From Chryseobacterium sp. (GTDB lineage Bacteria > Bacteroidota > Bacteroidia > Flavobacteriales > Weeksellaceae): DNA of 64,000 bases. The DNA lies in contig JAITUA010000007.1 in assembly GCA_031286615.1 (NCBI GenBank), positions 186,001-250,000 on the forward strand, in the 5' to 3' direction. Below are positions 55,475 to 64,000 of the stretch, one piece after another. The translations under genes and the position numbers were made by a program. The notes beneath the pieces were generated by a model. That model made no database searches. It saw only the letters and a program-made list of their open reading frames with translations, and had not been told where the DNA came from. Positions within the stretch are counted from its first letter, which is position 1; each line of letters starts with the position of its first letter.

Positions 55475-55610
55475 CAAAGGATTTCATTCATTTATTATCA
55501 AAATAAAACTAATTAACTTTAAGTTTTTCTATTAAAAGTATTAGAAATCATCTTGCGATTTTTAATACTTCTCCTCTTGTAACTTCTAAAAGCTAGAGCT
55601 TTTATTTTAA
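55475..55610 (+). ncRNA. Candidate small RNA
   Basis: Downstream of the orphan TACATTTG, a stem formed by AAGTATT (55536-55542) and AATACTT (55564-55570), extended by AAATC/GATTT, is followed by a terminator hairpin AAAAGCT-AG-AGCTTTT (55588-55603) with a T-rich tail. No ORF of quality occurs. The size of about 135 nt is typical of bacterial regulatory RNAs. Evidence is structural only; expression is unknown. Confidence 0.4.
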
Positions 55611-55648
55611 ATTATGGTTATTTGGATTCAGAAAATAGAACGCTGTGA

Positions 55649-56134
55649 TTATTTAAAGATTTCTTTAAACTCATCAATATATGATAACTTTTCATATCCT
55701 AAATACTTGAAATTTCCTTGAATGTAATTTTTTATATTAAAATAATTTTTATGATAGAATTGCGATATTTTTACAACTTTCTTTCCAGCTGTGTATAAAT
55801 AAAGATATTCGTAAGTTCCTCCTTTACCAGTTAAATGACTATATTTCCAACCCTCAATTTCAGAAGTTTTATAAGTTTTAGTTAAAATTCCAAAAAATCT
55901 TTTTACAACAATTTCATTTTTGTTGATCGCTACATTGATACATTTTGTTCTTAGTTCTCCAAATAGTATAAAAAATGTGAAAATAAGTATACTTGGAATA
56001 AATATTCTTGGAAATAATGGTGTGTTATAATTTTTTGTAATAAAGATCCCAGGGATAACAGATATAATAAGATATAAAAAAGGAATTAACAATAAAGGTG
56101 GTAAAAACGCTTTAAAAGTAAATTTGGTCTTCAA
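55649..56134 (-). CDS. Hypothetical membrane protein with PH-like domain, 161 aa
   Basis: A TTG at 56134, preceded by AGGAG, is the likely start, because the longer frame (to 56230) runs inside the ABC ATPase gene. Two hydrophobic segments (FLPPLLLIPFLYLIISVIPG and FIPSILIFTFFILFG) are followed by a soluble part with INKNEIVVKRFFGILTKTYKTSEIEGWKY, resembling bacterial PH-like domains next to membrane pairs. It follows the ABC gene by 10 bp and may be coupled. The function is unknown. Confidence 0.6.
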   Translation of the reverse strand: MKTKFTFKAFLPPLLLIPFLYLIISVIPGIFITKNYNTPLFPRIFIPSILIFTFFILFGELRTKCINVAINKNEIVVKRFFGILTKTYKTSEIEGWKYSHLTGKGGTYEYLYLYTAGKKVVKISQFYHKNYFNIKNYIQGNFKYLGYEKLSYIDEFKEIFK

Positions 56135-56144
56135 TACTCCTAAT

Positions 56145-56864
56145 TTAATTTTCGAACTTAGTCTCAAAATTCTGTGTATAACTTGCAAACGCCTCTTCCA
56201 GGCTTTCAAATTTACCTTTGAACTCATCAATAGGACAGTCCTGAAGGATATTTCCTTTATGAATAAGAATAACTCTTGAGCAAAGTGCCTCTACTTCCTG
56301 CATGATGTGGGTAGAAAGTAAAACGGTTTTCTGTTGGCCGATTTGTTTTACCACATTACGGATTTCAATGATTTGATTGGGATCCAAACCATTGGTAGGT
56401 TCATCCAGAATCAATAAGTCCGGCTGGTGAATAATAGCCTGTGCCAATCCTACACGTTGTTTGTAGCCTTTTGAAAGCTGCCCAATCTTTTTGGATTTTT
56501 CAGGAGTAATTCCTACCAGTTCTATCACCTCATCTACTCTGGATTCAGGGATTTTGTGGATATTAGCAACAAACTGAAGGTATTCTTTTACGTACATCTC
56601 CAGATAAAGCGGGTTATTTTCAGGAAGAAAGCCTATTTTCTTTTTGCTTTCAATCTCATGGTCTGAGATGTTCATCCCATTGAAAATGATTTCTCCCTGG
56701 TCAATTTTCAGTGCTCCGACAATAGATTTCATCAGGGTAGATTTTCCGGCACCGTTCGGGCCAAGAAGACCAATGATCTCATTTTTATCAATTGAAATGT
56801 TGATATTGTCAAGGGCAGTCTGCTCACCAAATTTTTTGGTTAAATTGATTATCTGAAGCGGCAT
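56145..56864 (-). CDS. ABC transporter ATP-binding protein (GldA-like)
   Basis: 239 residues. Walker A GPNGAGKST, signature LSKGYKQRVGLAQA, Walker B LLILDEPTNGLDP and the H-loop STHIMQEVEALC are all present. Phrases such as IGFLPENNPLYLEMYVKEYLQF and LDPNQIIEIRNVVK closely resemble GldA, the ATPase of the GldA-GldFG gliding transporter. It is shorter than typical GldA at the C-terminus, and no gldF/gldG lies here, so it may instead serve the small membrane protein encoded directly after it. Confidence 0.85.
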   Translation of the reverse strand: MPLQIINLTKKFGEQTALDNINISIDKNEIIGLLGPNGAGKSTLMKSIVGALKIDQGEIIFNGMNISDHEIESKKKIGFLPENNPLYLEMYVKEYLQFVANIHKIPESRVDEVIELVGITPEKSKKIGQLSKGYKQRVGLAQAIIHQPDLLILDEPTNGLDPNQIIEIRNVVKQIGQQKTVLLSTHIMQEVEALCSRVILIHKGNILQDCPIDEFKGKFESLEEAFASYTQNFETKFEN

Positions 56865-56944
56865 AAGTTTTAATGTCTTTCTGCAAAAATAAAATAAAAA
56901 AACTCATCCGATAGAATGAGTTTCGCAATATTTATAAAATATAC

Positions 56945-57505
56945 TTATTTTCTTGATTTTTTCTTAGCTCCGCCCGTTGTGGGAGTAGCAGTAGAAGCGG
57001 TGTTGACAGCCCCTTTATTGGCCGTTGGGTTTACAGTTGCAGGCTTTTCATACATTGCATACTTTCCGTTGGTTCTCCCAAAGATTTTCTCCACCTGCTT
57101 TTGAGTTAAAAACTGTGTTTTTCCTATATATTTTCGGTTCTTGTTGATCACCTGAATAAACTGTACGGTTGGCTGGCCATAGTTCTTTTCATAATGAAGC
57201 TCAATGATGTCATTAGGCAGTTCCAGGATGATATTCTCACCAGGAGCAGAGATAAACCCGTCCATAATAAGTTTATATAATCCGGTAACATCACCATTAA
57301 GGTTATGAAATGAAAAAGATCGGATTGTATTCAGGTTGCTGGTATTCAGATCCTGGTAGTTGACTGTAAATTTATCTTCCTTTTTATAGAGACCAACGGA
57401 ATTATCTTTACCAATTTCCACCAAACTTTCATTCTTCAACACTTTAATCTGTGAGAAAACAGAAATACCGAACATACATGTAATAAGTAGAATTATTTTT
57501 CTCAT
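56945..57505 (-). CDS. Secreted hypothetical protein, 186 aa
   Basis: Signal peptide MRKIILLITCMFGISVFSQ. The body includes ELHYEKNYGQPTVQFIQVINKNRKYIGKTQFLTQKQVEKIFGR. The last about 35 residues are Ala/Thr/Pro/Asn-rich, ending GGAKKKSRK, a basic disordered tail. No recognised family. It is probably periplasmic. Confidence 0.65.
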   Translation of the reverse strand: MRKIILLITCMFGISVFSQIKVLKNESLVEIGKDNSVGLYKKEDKFTVNYQDLNTSNLNTIRSFSFHNLNGDVTGLYKLIMDGFISAPGENIILELPNDIIELHYEKNYGQPTVQFIQVINKNRKYIGKTQFLTQKQVEKIFGRTNGKYAMYEKPATVNPTANKGAVNTASTATPTTGGAKKKSRK

Positions 57506-57888
57506 AAATTGAATTTTAATGTTTTATAAAATTTGGTGTACATAAAATTAGTAATAAAAAGGCTAAAAAGCAATTTTATTTGCTAAAGCAAAAATAACAT
57601 TTTTTTTTAATATTTCTACGAGATGATCTACTGATGCTGTAGATTTCATTGTTTGTGTAAGTGTTTGTTAATTAATAGTTTGAGTCTTTTTTGTGAAAGT
57701 GAGGTCAATTTGATTTAAAGTTGATTAATAATTCTTAATTTGATGTAATGTATTGAAATACAGCTTGAAAATCACTCAATCAGATCAGGATAAAAGCTAA
57801 TTTAAAATAAATGTTAAAAAATGCTATTATAGATTTAATTCTAAAAAAATAAGCAGAAAACAGGGCAGTGGAATTTTAGGAAATAAGT
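57506..57888. other. A+T-rich intergenic region of 383 bp
   Basis: No ORF of quality, no clear terminator and no repeat shared with the rest of the window. GCAAATAAAATTGC-type short dyads around 57570-57600 are the only structure seen. Confidence 0.5.
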
Positions 57889-58071
57889 TTATAACAGTTT
57901 ATTTCTGGAAACAGAAGAGATTAATGCATCAAATTCCTGTTTATAACTTCTTCCAACAGGAATCTTATGATTGTTGACAATGATTTCATTATTATTGAAT
58001 GCCGTCATAAAAGCAGAATTAATGATAAAAGATCTGTGAATTCTCACAAAACCTTTACCGAGAAAATGCAT
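57889..58071 (-). pseudogene. Truncated LytTR response-regulator remnant
   Basis: About 60 residues that match only the C-terminal part of a LytTR DNA-binding domain: LGKGFVRIHRSFIIN, NNEIIVNNHKIPVGRSYKQEF. The receiver domain and the first half of LytTR are missing: directly upstream (from about 58076) the sequence changes to a GC-rich block with a stop in frame. The 5' part of the gene is not found up to 58287. A non-functional remnant is most likely. Confidence 0.75.
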
Positions 58072-58075
58072 TAGG

Positions 58076-58164
58076 AGCTTTATCCTGCTATCCGCTCATA
58101 CTCCTCGCACCTTGCTGAATCCATTGCCTGCTGTGGGGTAACCGCTGCTATCAGGGCTAGGGAT
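58076..58164. repeat. GC-rich intergenic block at the break in the LytTR gene
   Basis: A segment of about 90 bp that is clearly richer in G+C than its flanks (TTTATCCTGCTATCCGCTC at the left and GCTGCTATCAGGGCTAGGG at the right). It resembles interspersed repeats I associate with Chryseobacterium genomes; only one copy is in this window, so the repeat status is inferred. Confidence 0.4.
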
Positions 58165-58226
58165 GGTTTGAATTATAAATTATGAGTTATGAATTGTGAC
58201 GGGAAAAAATCTGCTTTAGCCAAAGC

Positions 58227-58263
58227 CTATAAAAAAGAAGCCTACCTTTCGATAGACTTCTTA
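58227..58263 (-). terminator. Terminator of the RND efflux operon
   Basis: On the minus strand AGAAGTCTA and TAGGCTTCT pair (one mismatch), then TTTTTT. It is 25 bp after the stop of the outer-membrane factor gene. Confidence 0.85.
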
Positions 58264-58287
58264 TGAAAACAAGATTAAAATATGGAT

Positions 58288-59757
58288 TTATTCTTTCTTA
58301 ATATCCGGAACCGCCAAAGGAGCCTGATCCCAGCCACCGCCTAAAGCTCTGTATACCGCAACACTCGCTTTAAGCTGATTTACTTTCTTTTCCACCAGCT
58401 CAAACTTTGATTCCAGTGCATCACGCTGAGTCAGCAAAACTTCCATATAATCAGCACGGGCATATTTGAACAGGTCGTTGGAAATATCAATCGACTTGGT
58501 TAAAGCATCCACTTCCTTCGATTTGATGTTCACACTACTTTCCAGATTATGGATTTTGGACAGCTGATTCGCAACTTCAATATAAGCTCCCAAAACTGTC
58601 TGCTCATAATGATACACCGCCTGAATCTGTTTCGCATTGGCATTGTAATAAGCCGCTTTAATCGCTCTCCTGTTAATCAATGGAGCGGTAAGTTCTCCTG
58701 CAAGAGAAAATAAAAACGACTGAGGCTTGATGATATACAAAGGATTAAAAGCCTGTAACCCAACTCCTGCAGAAAGATCAAGGGAAGGGTAGAACCTTGC
58801 TTTAGCTACTTTAATGTCAAGTTTAGCAGCCGCAAGTTCGTACTCAGCCTGTTTAATATCCGGACGGTTTTCAAGAAGTTCAGAAGGAATTCCGCCATAT
58901 ACAGCCTGAGGAACAACAGAATCAAATGAATTCTGACTTCTTTCTACATGCTGAGGAAATCTTCCTACAAGGAAATTGATTCTGTTTTCCGTTTCAACAA
59001 TTTTTTGCTGGATATCATACTGCATTCCCTGGGTTTTCAAAACCTGAGCTTCAAACCTCTGTACCGCCAGTTCATTGGAACGGGCATTCTTTTTTAAATC
59101 CCTGATAATTTCCAATGCATCATTCTGAATCTTAATATTTTGATTTAAAATAACAAGCTCATTATCCATGGCCAGTAATTCATAATAGGAATCGGCAATT
59201 TCTGAGATCAGATGGGTAATCATGAAGTTTTTTCCTTCAATGCTGGCAAGATATCGCTGTACCTGAGCTTTGGTTGCATTATGAAGTTTTCCCCAGATAT
59301 CTGTTTCCCATTTCGCCTGTGCACCAACACCAAAGTCGAACAAAGGTTCAGGCATTTCCCTGTCCGGTTCTATTTCCGTATTGGCTTCCATAGCACCAAT
59401 ATTGGTATAACGGCTCACCTTATCTACTCCTGCGCCGGCTTTTAAACCTACAGATGGAAGATATTCACCTTTTCGGGCTTTAATTTCATTTTTAGACATT
59501 TCAATTTCCCGAAGAACAATATTCAGTTCCTGATTGTTCTGAAGGGCCTGGCTGATCAATTCCTGAAGCTGAGGGTCGCTGAAATATTCATTCCATTTCA
59601 TTTTTCCGGTATTGATGCTGTCATTTTCTCCTGAACCATATTTTTCAGGAACAGTTTTATTCTCAGTTCGTTGTGCTATTTCTATAGGTTTACAGGCAGT
59701 AAGACTTAATAAGACGACTGCCAGACCTGCATATTGATATATTTTTCTTTTATTCAT
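58288..59757 (-). CDS. Outer-membrane efflux lipoprotein (TolC/OprM, NodT family)
   Basis: 489 residues. Lipoprotein signal with LLSLTAC, then two tandem OEP (outer-membrane efflux protein) repeats of about 200 residues with coiled-coil segments; the ends KVNQLKASVAVYRALGGGW and IPSELLENRPDIKQAE are typical of NodT/OprM. It forms the exit duct for the RND pump. It overlaps the pump gene by 8 bp and is the last gene of the operon. Confidence 0.93.
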   Translation of the reverse strand: MNKRKIYQYAGLAVVLLSLTACKPIEIAQRTENKTVPEKYGSGENDSINTGKMKWNEYFSDPQLQELISQALQNNQELNIVLREIEMSKNEIKARKGEYLPSVGLKAGAGVDKVSRYTNIGAMEANTEIEPDREMPEPLFDFGVGAQAKWETDIWGKLHNATKAQVQRYLASIEGKNFMITHLISEIADSYYELLAMDNELVILNQNIKIQNDALEIIRDLKKNARSNELAVQRFEAQVLKTQGMQYDIQQKIVETENRINFLVGRFPQHVERSQNSFDSVVPQAVYGGIPSELLENRPDIKQAEYELAAAKLDIKVAKARFYPSLDLSAGVGLQAFNPLYIIKPQSFLFSLAGELTAPLINRRAIKAAYYNANAKQIQAVYHYEQTVLGAYIEVANQLSKIHNLESSVNIKSKEVDALTKSIDISNDLFKYARADYMEVLLTQRDALESKFELVEKKVNQLKASVAVYRALGGGWDQAPLAVPDIKKE

Positions 59758-62700
59758 AATGGATCATGTCTTCGCTTAATGGAGATTCATCTTCGTCTTT
59801 GATCATTTTTTTACCGTCAGACCATTTGGCAAATATGTAGTAAAGCCCCGGGATCACAATAACTCCGAATAGAGTTCCTATCAGCATTCCTCCCAATGAG
59901 GAAGCTCCGATGGTATGATTTCCAATGGCTCCGGCACCTCTTGCAAAAACAAGCGGAACCAAACCTGCAATAAAGGCAAATGAAGTCATCAGGATCGGTC
60001 TGAAACGGGCTTTGGCTCCTTCCACTGCTGCTTCCAGAATAGAATCACCTGCCTGACGTCTTTTCACCGCAAATTCTACAATAAGAACTGCGTTTTTCCC
60101 TAATAATCCGATAATCATAATCAGTCCTACCTGTGCATAGATGTCATTTTCCAGTCCCATTGCTTTTAATAATAAGAAAGATCCGAAAACTCCCACCGGA
60201 AGTGAACAAAGTACAGCAAACGGAATAAGGAAACTTTCATACTGAGCTGCCAGAACCAGATACACAAACACAAGAACAACAAGGAATACATAAATGGCCT
60301 CATTACCACGCTGAGCTTCATCATAAGACAATCCTTCCCACGCTACTTTATATCCGTGAGGAAGTGTTTTTGCCGCAGTTTCATTGATTGCCTGAATGGC
60401 ATCTGCTGTAGTATATCCTGCAGCCGGAAGACCACGGATGGCAGCAGAGTTGTACATATTATAGCGGGTAATTTCGTTAGGTCCCTGAGTCTTTTTCATG
60501 GTCATAAATGCAGAATAAGGAACCATTTCATCACGGTCATTTTTCACATACAGATTCATAATATCTGTTGGAAGCCTTCTGAACTCAGGAGATGACTGTA
60601 CATATACTTTAAAGAACTGCCCGAAACGGATAAAGCCCTGCTCATAGGTACTACCGATCAGAATGTTGAGGTTATCCATTGCTTTTCCGATGGAAACTCC
60701 TTTCTGCATCGCAGCATTATTGTCAAATACCAATTCATACTGAGGATAATTGGCGGCGAAGAAGGTAAATGTTCCCGAAAGTTCTTTACGTTTTTTAAGC
60801 TGTGCGATAAAGTCTTTATTAGCCTTATCAAATTCCTGATAATCGGTTGTTCTGTTCATATCCAGCAACCTCATAGAGAAACCTCCCGAAGATCCGAATC
60901 CCGGTACAGCGGGTGGTTCAAAGAATTCAATAGTTGCTCCCAGATCCTTTGACTTTTCTTCAAGCTCCTCCATGATTTCTTTCACCGAATGTTCACGGTC
61001 GTTCCAGCTTTTAAGATTAATCAGACAGGTACCGGCATTAGATCCGCGTCCTTCCGTCATAATTTCATATCCTGCCAGTGATGATACAGATTCTACACCA
61101 TCTACACCCATACAGAGTTTCTGCAAGGTTCGGGAAACTTTATTGGTCTGCTCCAGAGTAGAACCCGGAGGAGTCTGAATAATAGCATAGATGGTTCCCT
61201 GGTCTTCATTTGGAATAAATCCGCCAGGAAGTACTTTATTGATGATAAAAATTCCGGCACAGAAAGCAATCAGAATTCCCCATGTCACCACTTTTCGGTT
61301 CACAATCTTTCTAAGGAATGAAGCGTATTTGCCTGTCACTTTATCAAAACCGCTGTTGAAAGCATCTAAAGATTTTGTGAAGATATTAGATTTTTTAGGC
61401 TTTCCATGGTTGTTCTTTAAAAGCATTGCTGCTAAAACGGGAGTCAGGGTAAGTGCTACCACAGCCGAAATAACAATAGAACTGGCCATGGTAATAGAAA
61501 ACTGACGATAGAAAGTACCTACAGGCCCTGTCATAAACGAAATCGGAATAAATACAGCTACCATTACGGCAGTAATTGCAATAATAGCTCCGGCAATTTC
61601 ACCCATTACTTCTTTTACCGCTTTATAAGGCGAGATGTCGCTTTCCTCCATTTTGGCGTGAACGGCTTCAATAACAACAATAGCGTTATCAACAACGATT
61701 CCGATTGCCAACACCAATGCAAAAAGGGTAACAAGATTAATCGTTAATCCGAAAAACTGAATGACGAAGAAAGTCCCGATCAAAGAAACCGGTACAGCAA
61801 TAATTGGAATCAGGGTAGAACGCCAGTCGCCAAGGAAAATAAAAACGACAATGGCAACCAGGATAAATGCATCTCTTAACGTATGCATTACCTGCTCAAT
61901 AGAAGCATCAAGGAACTGCGAAACGTCATAACTGATCTTGTAATCAACACCGGGAGGGAAATTTCCTTTCATTTCTGCCAGCTTTGCTTTTACATCTCTG
62001 ATCACGTCATTGGCATTACTTCCGTAGTTTTGTTTCAAAACGATAGAGGCAGAAGGATGACCGTCAAGATTGGAATAAATATCAAAAAATTCACTTCCCA
62101 GCTCTACTTTGGCAATATCTTTCAGTTTTACATTTTCTCCTTCAGCATTAGAACGTACAATGATATTTTCATATTCTTCCGGCTTATTGTACTGTCCTTT
62201 ATAAGTCAGTACATATTCCAGTGACTGGGCTGCAATACCGGAACTTTGCCCGATTCTTCCCGGACGTCCGATAATACTTTGCTCGCCAATGGCCTTCATC
62301 ACCTCATCTACAGAGATAGAATAGGCACGCATACGGTCAGGATTCAGCCAGATACGCATTGCATATCTTCGGCTTCCCAGAATCTGAGATTTGGCAATCC
62401 CGTGAATACGGTTGATTTCCGGAATGATATTCACCATAGAGTAGTTATACAGGAACTTTTCATCCATGCTTTTATTGGTACTGTAAAGGTTCACGTACAT
62501 TAACATACTCGGCTGAATCGGGTTTACTACAACTCCCTCTTTCTGTACAAGTTCCGGCAATAAAGGCATTACCTGATCCACTCTGGTTTTTACCAGAACT
62601 ACTGCTTCGTTCGGATCGGTTCCGGGATCAAAGACTACGTTTACGGTAGCTTCTCCGGCACTTGTAGCATCGGTAGTGATATAACGCATCCCCTGAACAC

Positions 62701-62911
62701 CATTGATGGCATTCTCAATCGTAATCAAAGATGATTTTACCAGTACGTCTGCACTCGCACCCGGATAGGCGATAGACACAGCTACTGTGGTAGGGGCAAT
62801 TTTAGGAAACTGCTCGGTAGGAAGTTGTTTCATTGCGATACCTCCCATAAACAGAATAACAACCGATATTACGATAGCGAAAACCGGTCGGTGTATTACT
62901 TTTTTAAACAT
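59750..62911 (-). CDS. RND multidrug efflux permease (AcrB/HAE1 type)
   Basis: 1053 residues, full length. Twelve membrane segments in two halves with two large periplasmic loops. HAE1 signatures: FIKRPVFA-like start (FKKVIHRPVFAIVISV), VLAIGIVVDNAIVVIEAV (the TM4 proton-relay Asp pair), VEGAKARFRPILMTS, and GGFIPNEDQGTIYAIIQTPPGSTLE. It exports hydrophobic or amphiphilic toxic compounds driven by protons. It is the middle gene of the operon, 15 bp after the adaptor gene. Confidence 0.96.
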   Translation of the reverse strand: MFKKVIHRPVFAIVISVVILFMGGIAMKQLPTEQFPKIAPTTVAVSIAYPGASADVLVKSSLITIENAINGVQGMRYITTDATSAGEATVNVVFDPGTDPNEAVVLVKTRVDQVMPLLPELVQKEGVVVNPIQPSMLMYVNLYSTNKSMDEKFLYNYSMVNIIPEINRIHGIAKSQILGSRRYAMRIWLNPDRMRAYSISVDEVMKAIGEQSIIGRPGRIGQSSGIAAQSLEYVLTYKGQYNKPEEYENIIVRSNAEGENVKLKDIAKVELGSEFFDIYSNLDGHPSASIVLKQNYGSNANDVIRDVKAKLAEMKGNFPPGVDYKISYDVSQFLDASIEQVMHTLRDAFILVAIVVFIFLGDWRSTLIPIIAVPVSLIGTFFVIQFFGLTINLVTLFALVLAIGIVVDNAIVVIEAVHAKMEESDISPYKAVKEVMGEIAGAIIAITAVMVAVFIPISFMTGPVGTFYRQFSITMASSIVISAVVALTLTPVLAAMLLKNNHGKPKKSNIFTKSLDAFNSGFDKVTGKYASFLRKIVNRKVVTWGILIAFCAGIFIINKVLPGGFIPNEDQGTIYAIIQTPPGSTLEQTNKVSRTLQKLCMGVDGVESVSSLAGYEIMTEGRGSNAGTCLINLKSWNDREHSVKEIMEELEEKSKDLGATIEFFEPPAVPGFGSSGGFSMRLLDMNRTTDYQEFDKANKDFIAQLKKRKELSGTFTFFAANYPQYELVFDNNAAMQKGVSIGKAMDNLNILIGSTYEQGFIRFGQFFKVYVQSSPEFRRLPTDIMNLYVKNDRDEMVPYSAFMTMKKTQGPNEITRYNMYNSAAIRGLPAAGYTTADAIQAINETAAKTLPHGYKVAWEGLSYDEAQRGNEAIYVFLVVLVFVYLVLAAQYESFLIPFAVLCSLPVGVFGSFLLLKAMGLENDIYAQVGLIMIIGLLGKNAVLIVEFAVKRRQAGDSILEAAVEGAKARFRPILMTSFAFIAGLVPLVFARGAGAIGNHTIGASSLGGMLIGTLFGVIVIPGLYYIFAKWSDGKKMIKDEDESPLSEDMIHYE

Positions 62912-62926
62912 AATGCTGTTTTTGGG

Positions 62927-64000
62927 TTATTCGGCGTACAGATCCAGGTTCGACATCACTTTATCAGGCTTTTGATATTTTGAACCTATCTTTTGGTTTT
63001 CCTGTACCATTCTAAGACCTTCCAGAAGAATTTTGTCATCCTTTGCAAGCCCGGAAGCAACTACATAAATGTGTGGTAATTCAGCAGCTACTTTTATTTC
63101 TCTTGCATGTACCTTACTGTCTTTGCCAATCACATAGACATATTTCTTTTCCAGCTCTTCAAAAGTAGCTTTCTGAGGAATCATCATTGCATTGGCATAG
63201 GGTGAAGTAATGACAATGTTTCCGGTTTCTCCGTATCTCAACAGTCCTTTAGGATTTGGAAATGTTGCTCTGTAGGCAATATTTCCTGTTTCGTTGTCAA
63301 AATCAGATTCTATGGTTTGTACAATACCGTCTTGTGTGAATTCTTTGCCATTGGCCATTCTCAGGCGGACATGCATGGGATTACTATCCTTTTTTGCATC
63401 CATTTGATTAAGGTATTCAGCTTCCGGAACATTGAAATAAACCCACATTTTGCTGTTGTCGGAAAGCTCAGTTACCAGTTCTCCTTCATCCACAAGGCTT
63501 CCTTTTCTAACATGTAATTTTCCTACAATTCCGGTAAAAGGAGCACGAATTTCTGTGAATTTTAAATGCGTATTCATTGAAGCAAGTTCAGCCTGTGCTT
63601 TTTCATATTTCGCTTTAGCCATAGCCATTTCCTGTGGAGCAACAATATTTTTGTCGGAAAGATTTTTGGTATTCTGATATTCAATCTGCGCATATTTGGA
63701 TTCTGCTTTTGCGCGGTTTACATCAGATTCATAAAGATTAGGCATGATTTTGAACAGCAGCTGTCCCTTCTGAACGAGTTGTCCTTCATCCACATAAATA
63801 GACTGTATGTATCCTCTTTCCTGGGCACGAAGCTCAATATGATTGATAGAACGGATTTGCGCAACATAATCTTTGTTGACTAAAGTATCTTTTATTAGCG
63901 GGCTTGTAACGTTGAATGACGCTGCTTCTGTTTTTTCTGTTTTTTCAGATTGGCAGCCTGCAAACAAGAAAATAAGGCACAGGTTGATATACATGAGACT
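62927..64000 (-). CDS. RND periplasmic adaptor (AcrA/MFP family), 5' end possibly outside the window
   Basis: At least 355 residues. The first in-window ATG (63994) gives MYINLCLIFLFAGC, a lipoprotein signal without basic residues, so the true start may lie a few codons upstream, beyond the window edge. A biotinyl-lipoyl-like hairpin (QERGYIQSIYVDEGQLVQKGQLLF), a coiled coil (about 85-125) and a beta-barrel domain (IRAPFTGIVGKLHVRKGSLVDEGELV) are visible. It joins the AcrB-type pump to the TolC-type protein. First gene of the operon as seen. Confidence 0.92.
   Translation of the reverse strand, partial: SLMYINLCLIFLFAGCQSEKTEKTEAASFNVTSPLIKDTLVNKDYVAQIRSINHIELRAQERGYIQSIYVDEGQLVQKGQLLFKIMPNLYESDVNRAKAESKYAQIEYQNTKNLSDKNIVAPQEMAMAKAKYEKAQAELASMNTHLKFTEIRAPFTGIVGKLHVRKGSLVDEGELVTELSDNSKMWVYFNVPEAEYLNQMDAKKDSNPMHVRLRMANGKEFTQDGIVQTIESDFDNETGNIAYRATFPNPKGLLRYGETGNIVITSPYANAMMIPQKATFEELEKKYVYVIGKDSKVHAREIKVAAELPHIYVVASGLAKDDKILLEGLRMVQENQKIGSKYQKPDKVMSNLDLYAE

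Overview
The window is about 64 kb of an A+T-rich bacterial chromosome that looks like Flavobacteriia, most likely a Chryseobacterium-type member of the Weeksellaceae. The signs are: promoters of the Bacteroidota form (TTG or TTTG, about 19-21 bp, then TAnnTTTG) in front of several genes; a SusC-type outer-membrane barrel; a 2-oxoacid dehydrogenase E1 with its alpha and beta parts fused; a GldA-like ABC ATPase; a GH109 enzyme very like the Elizabethkingia enzyme; secreted proteins whose signal peptides end in AQ; and weak or absent Shine-Dalgarno sites. No rRNA, CRISPR array, insertion sequence or intact prophage was seen. The only tRNA-like sequence is a 47-nt 3' fragment.

Layout. 1-5.5 kb: 3' end of a topoisomerase III gene, a repeat-rich gap with the tRNA fragment, a membrane protein next to an AraC regulator, a YG-repeat secreted protein, a thioesterase and a small YvlD-type membrane protein. 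5.7-15.5 kb: a DPP5-like S9 peptidase, a deoxyinosine glycosylase, a three-gene GalNAc/GlcNAc-type operon (GH109 glycosidase, nucleotidyltransferase, sugar kinase with overlapping ends), an M61 peptidase, an AIM24 protein and a hypothetical. 15.6-25 kb: queA, rlmN, a fatty-acid-hydroxylase-type membrane enzyme, a secreted propeller-like protein, a polyprenyl synthase, a secreted fibre-like protein and the fused E1. 25-30 kb: a hypothetical secreted protein, an AhpD-like protein, an HxlR regulator divergent from an Old Yellow Enzyme, a double-glycine-leader Cys-rich peptide and a C1 peptidase.

30-40.4 kb is the most unusual part. An ECF sigma factor is followed by an inner-membrane-anchored protein that combines an anti-sigma-like N-terminus, a TonB-receptor plug domain and a von Willebrand A domain. 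Next comes a SusC-like beta-barrel that has no plug domain, then a 1505-residue alpha-2-macroglobulin that carries a second plug domain and keeps the thioester motif. Two barrel-less plugs thus flank one plug-less barrel in one apparent operon.

40.5-46 kb: a GbsR-family regulator leads a cluster (lipoprotein, methyltransferase, membrane protein, DCC-family thiol protein, SRPBCC, DUF2071, TIGR01777 epimerase). The same 18-bp dyad (TTTCA-N8-TGAAA) overlaps the -33 region of three promoters here and is a strong operator candidate. 46-50.3 kb: GH29 fucosidase and GH3 glycosidase with a PA14 domain. With GH109, this suggests use of animal or plant glycans. 50.3-58 kb: small secreted and hypothetical proteins, a ParB-like orphan, lipoamide dehydrogenase, a patatin, a possible small RNA, an ABC ATPase and a truncated LytTR regulator. 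58.3-64 kb: an RND efflux operon read leftwards (adaptor, AcrB-type pump, TolC-type lipoprotein), with the adaptor cut by the window end.

An interspersed family of about 65-bp inverted repeats (four complete copies and one half copy) lies in intergenic gaps between 1.6 and 19 kb.
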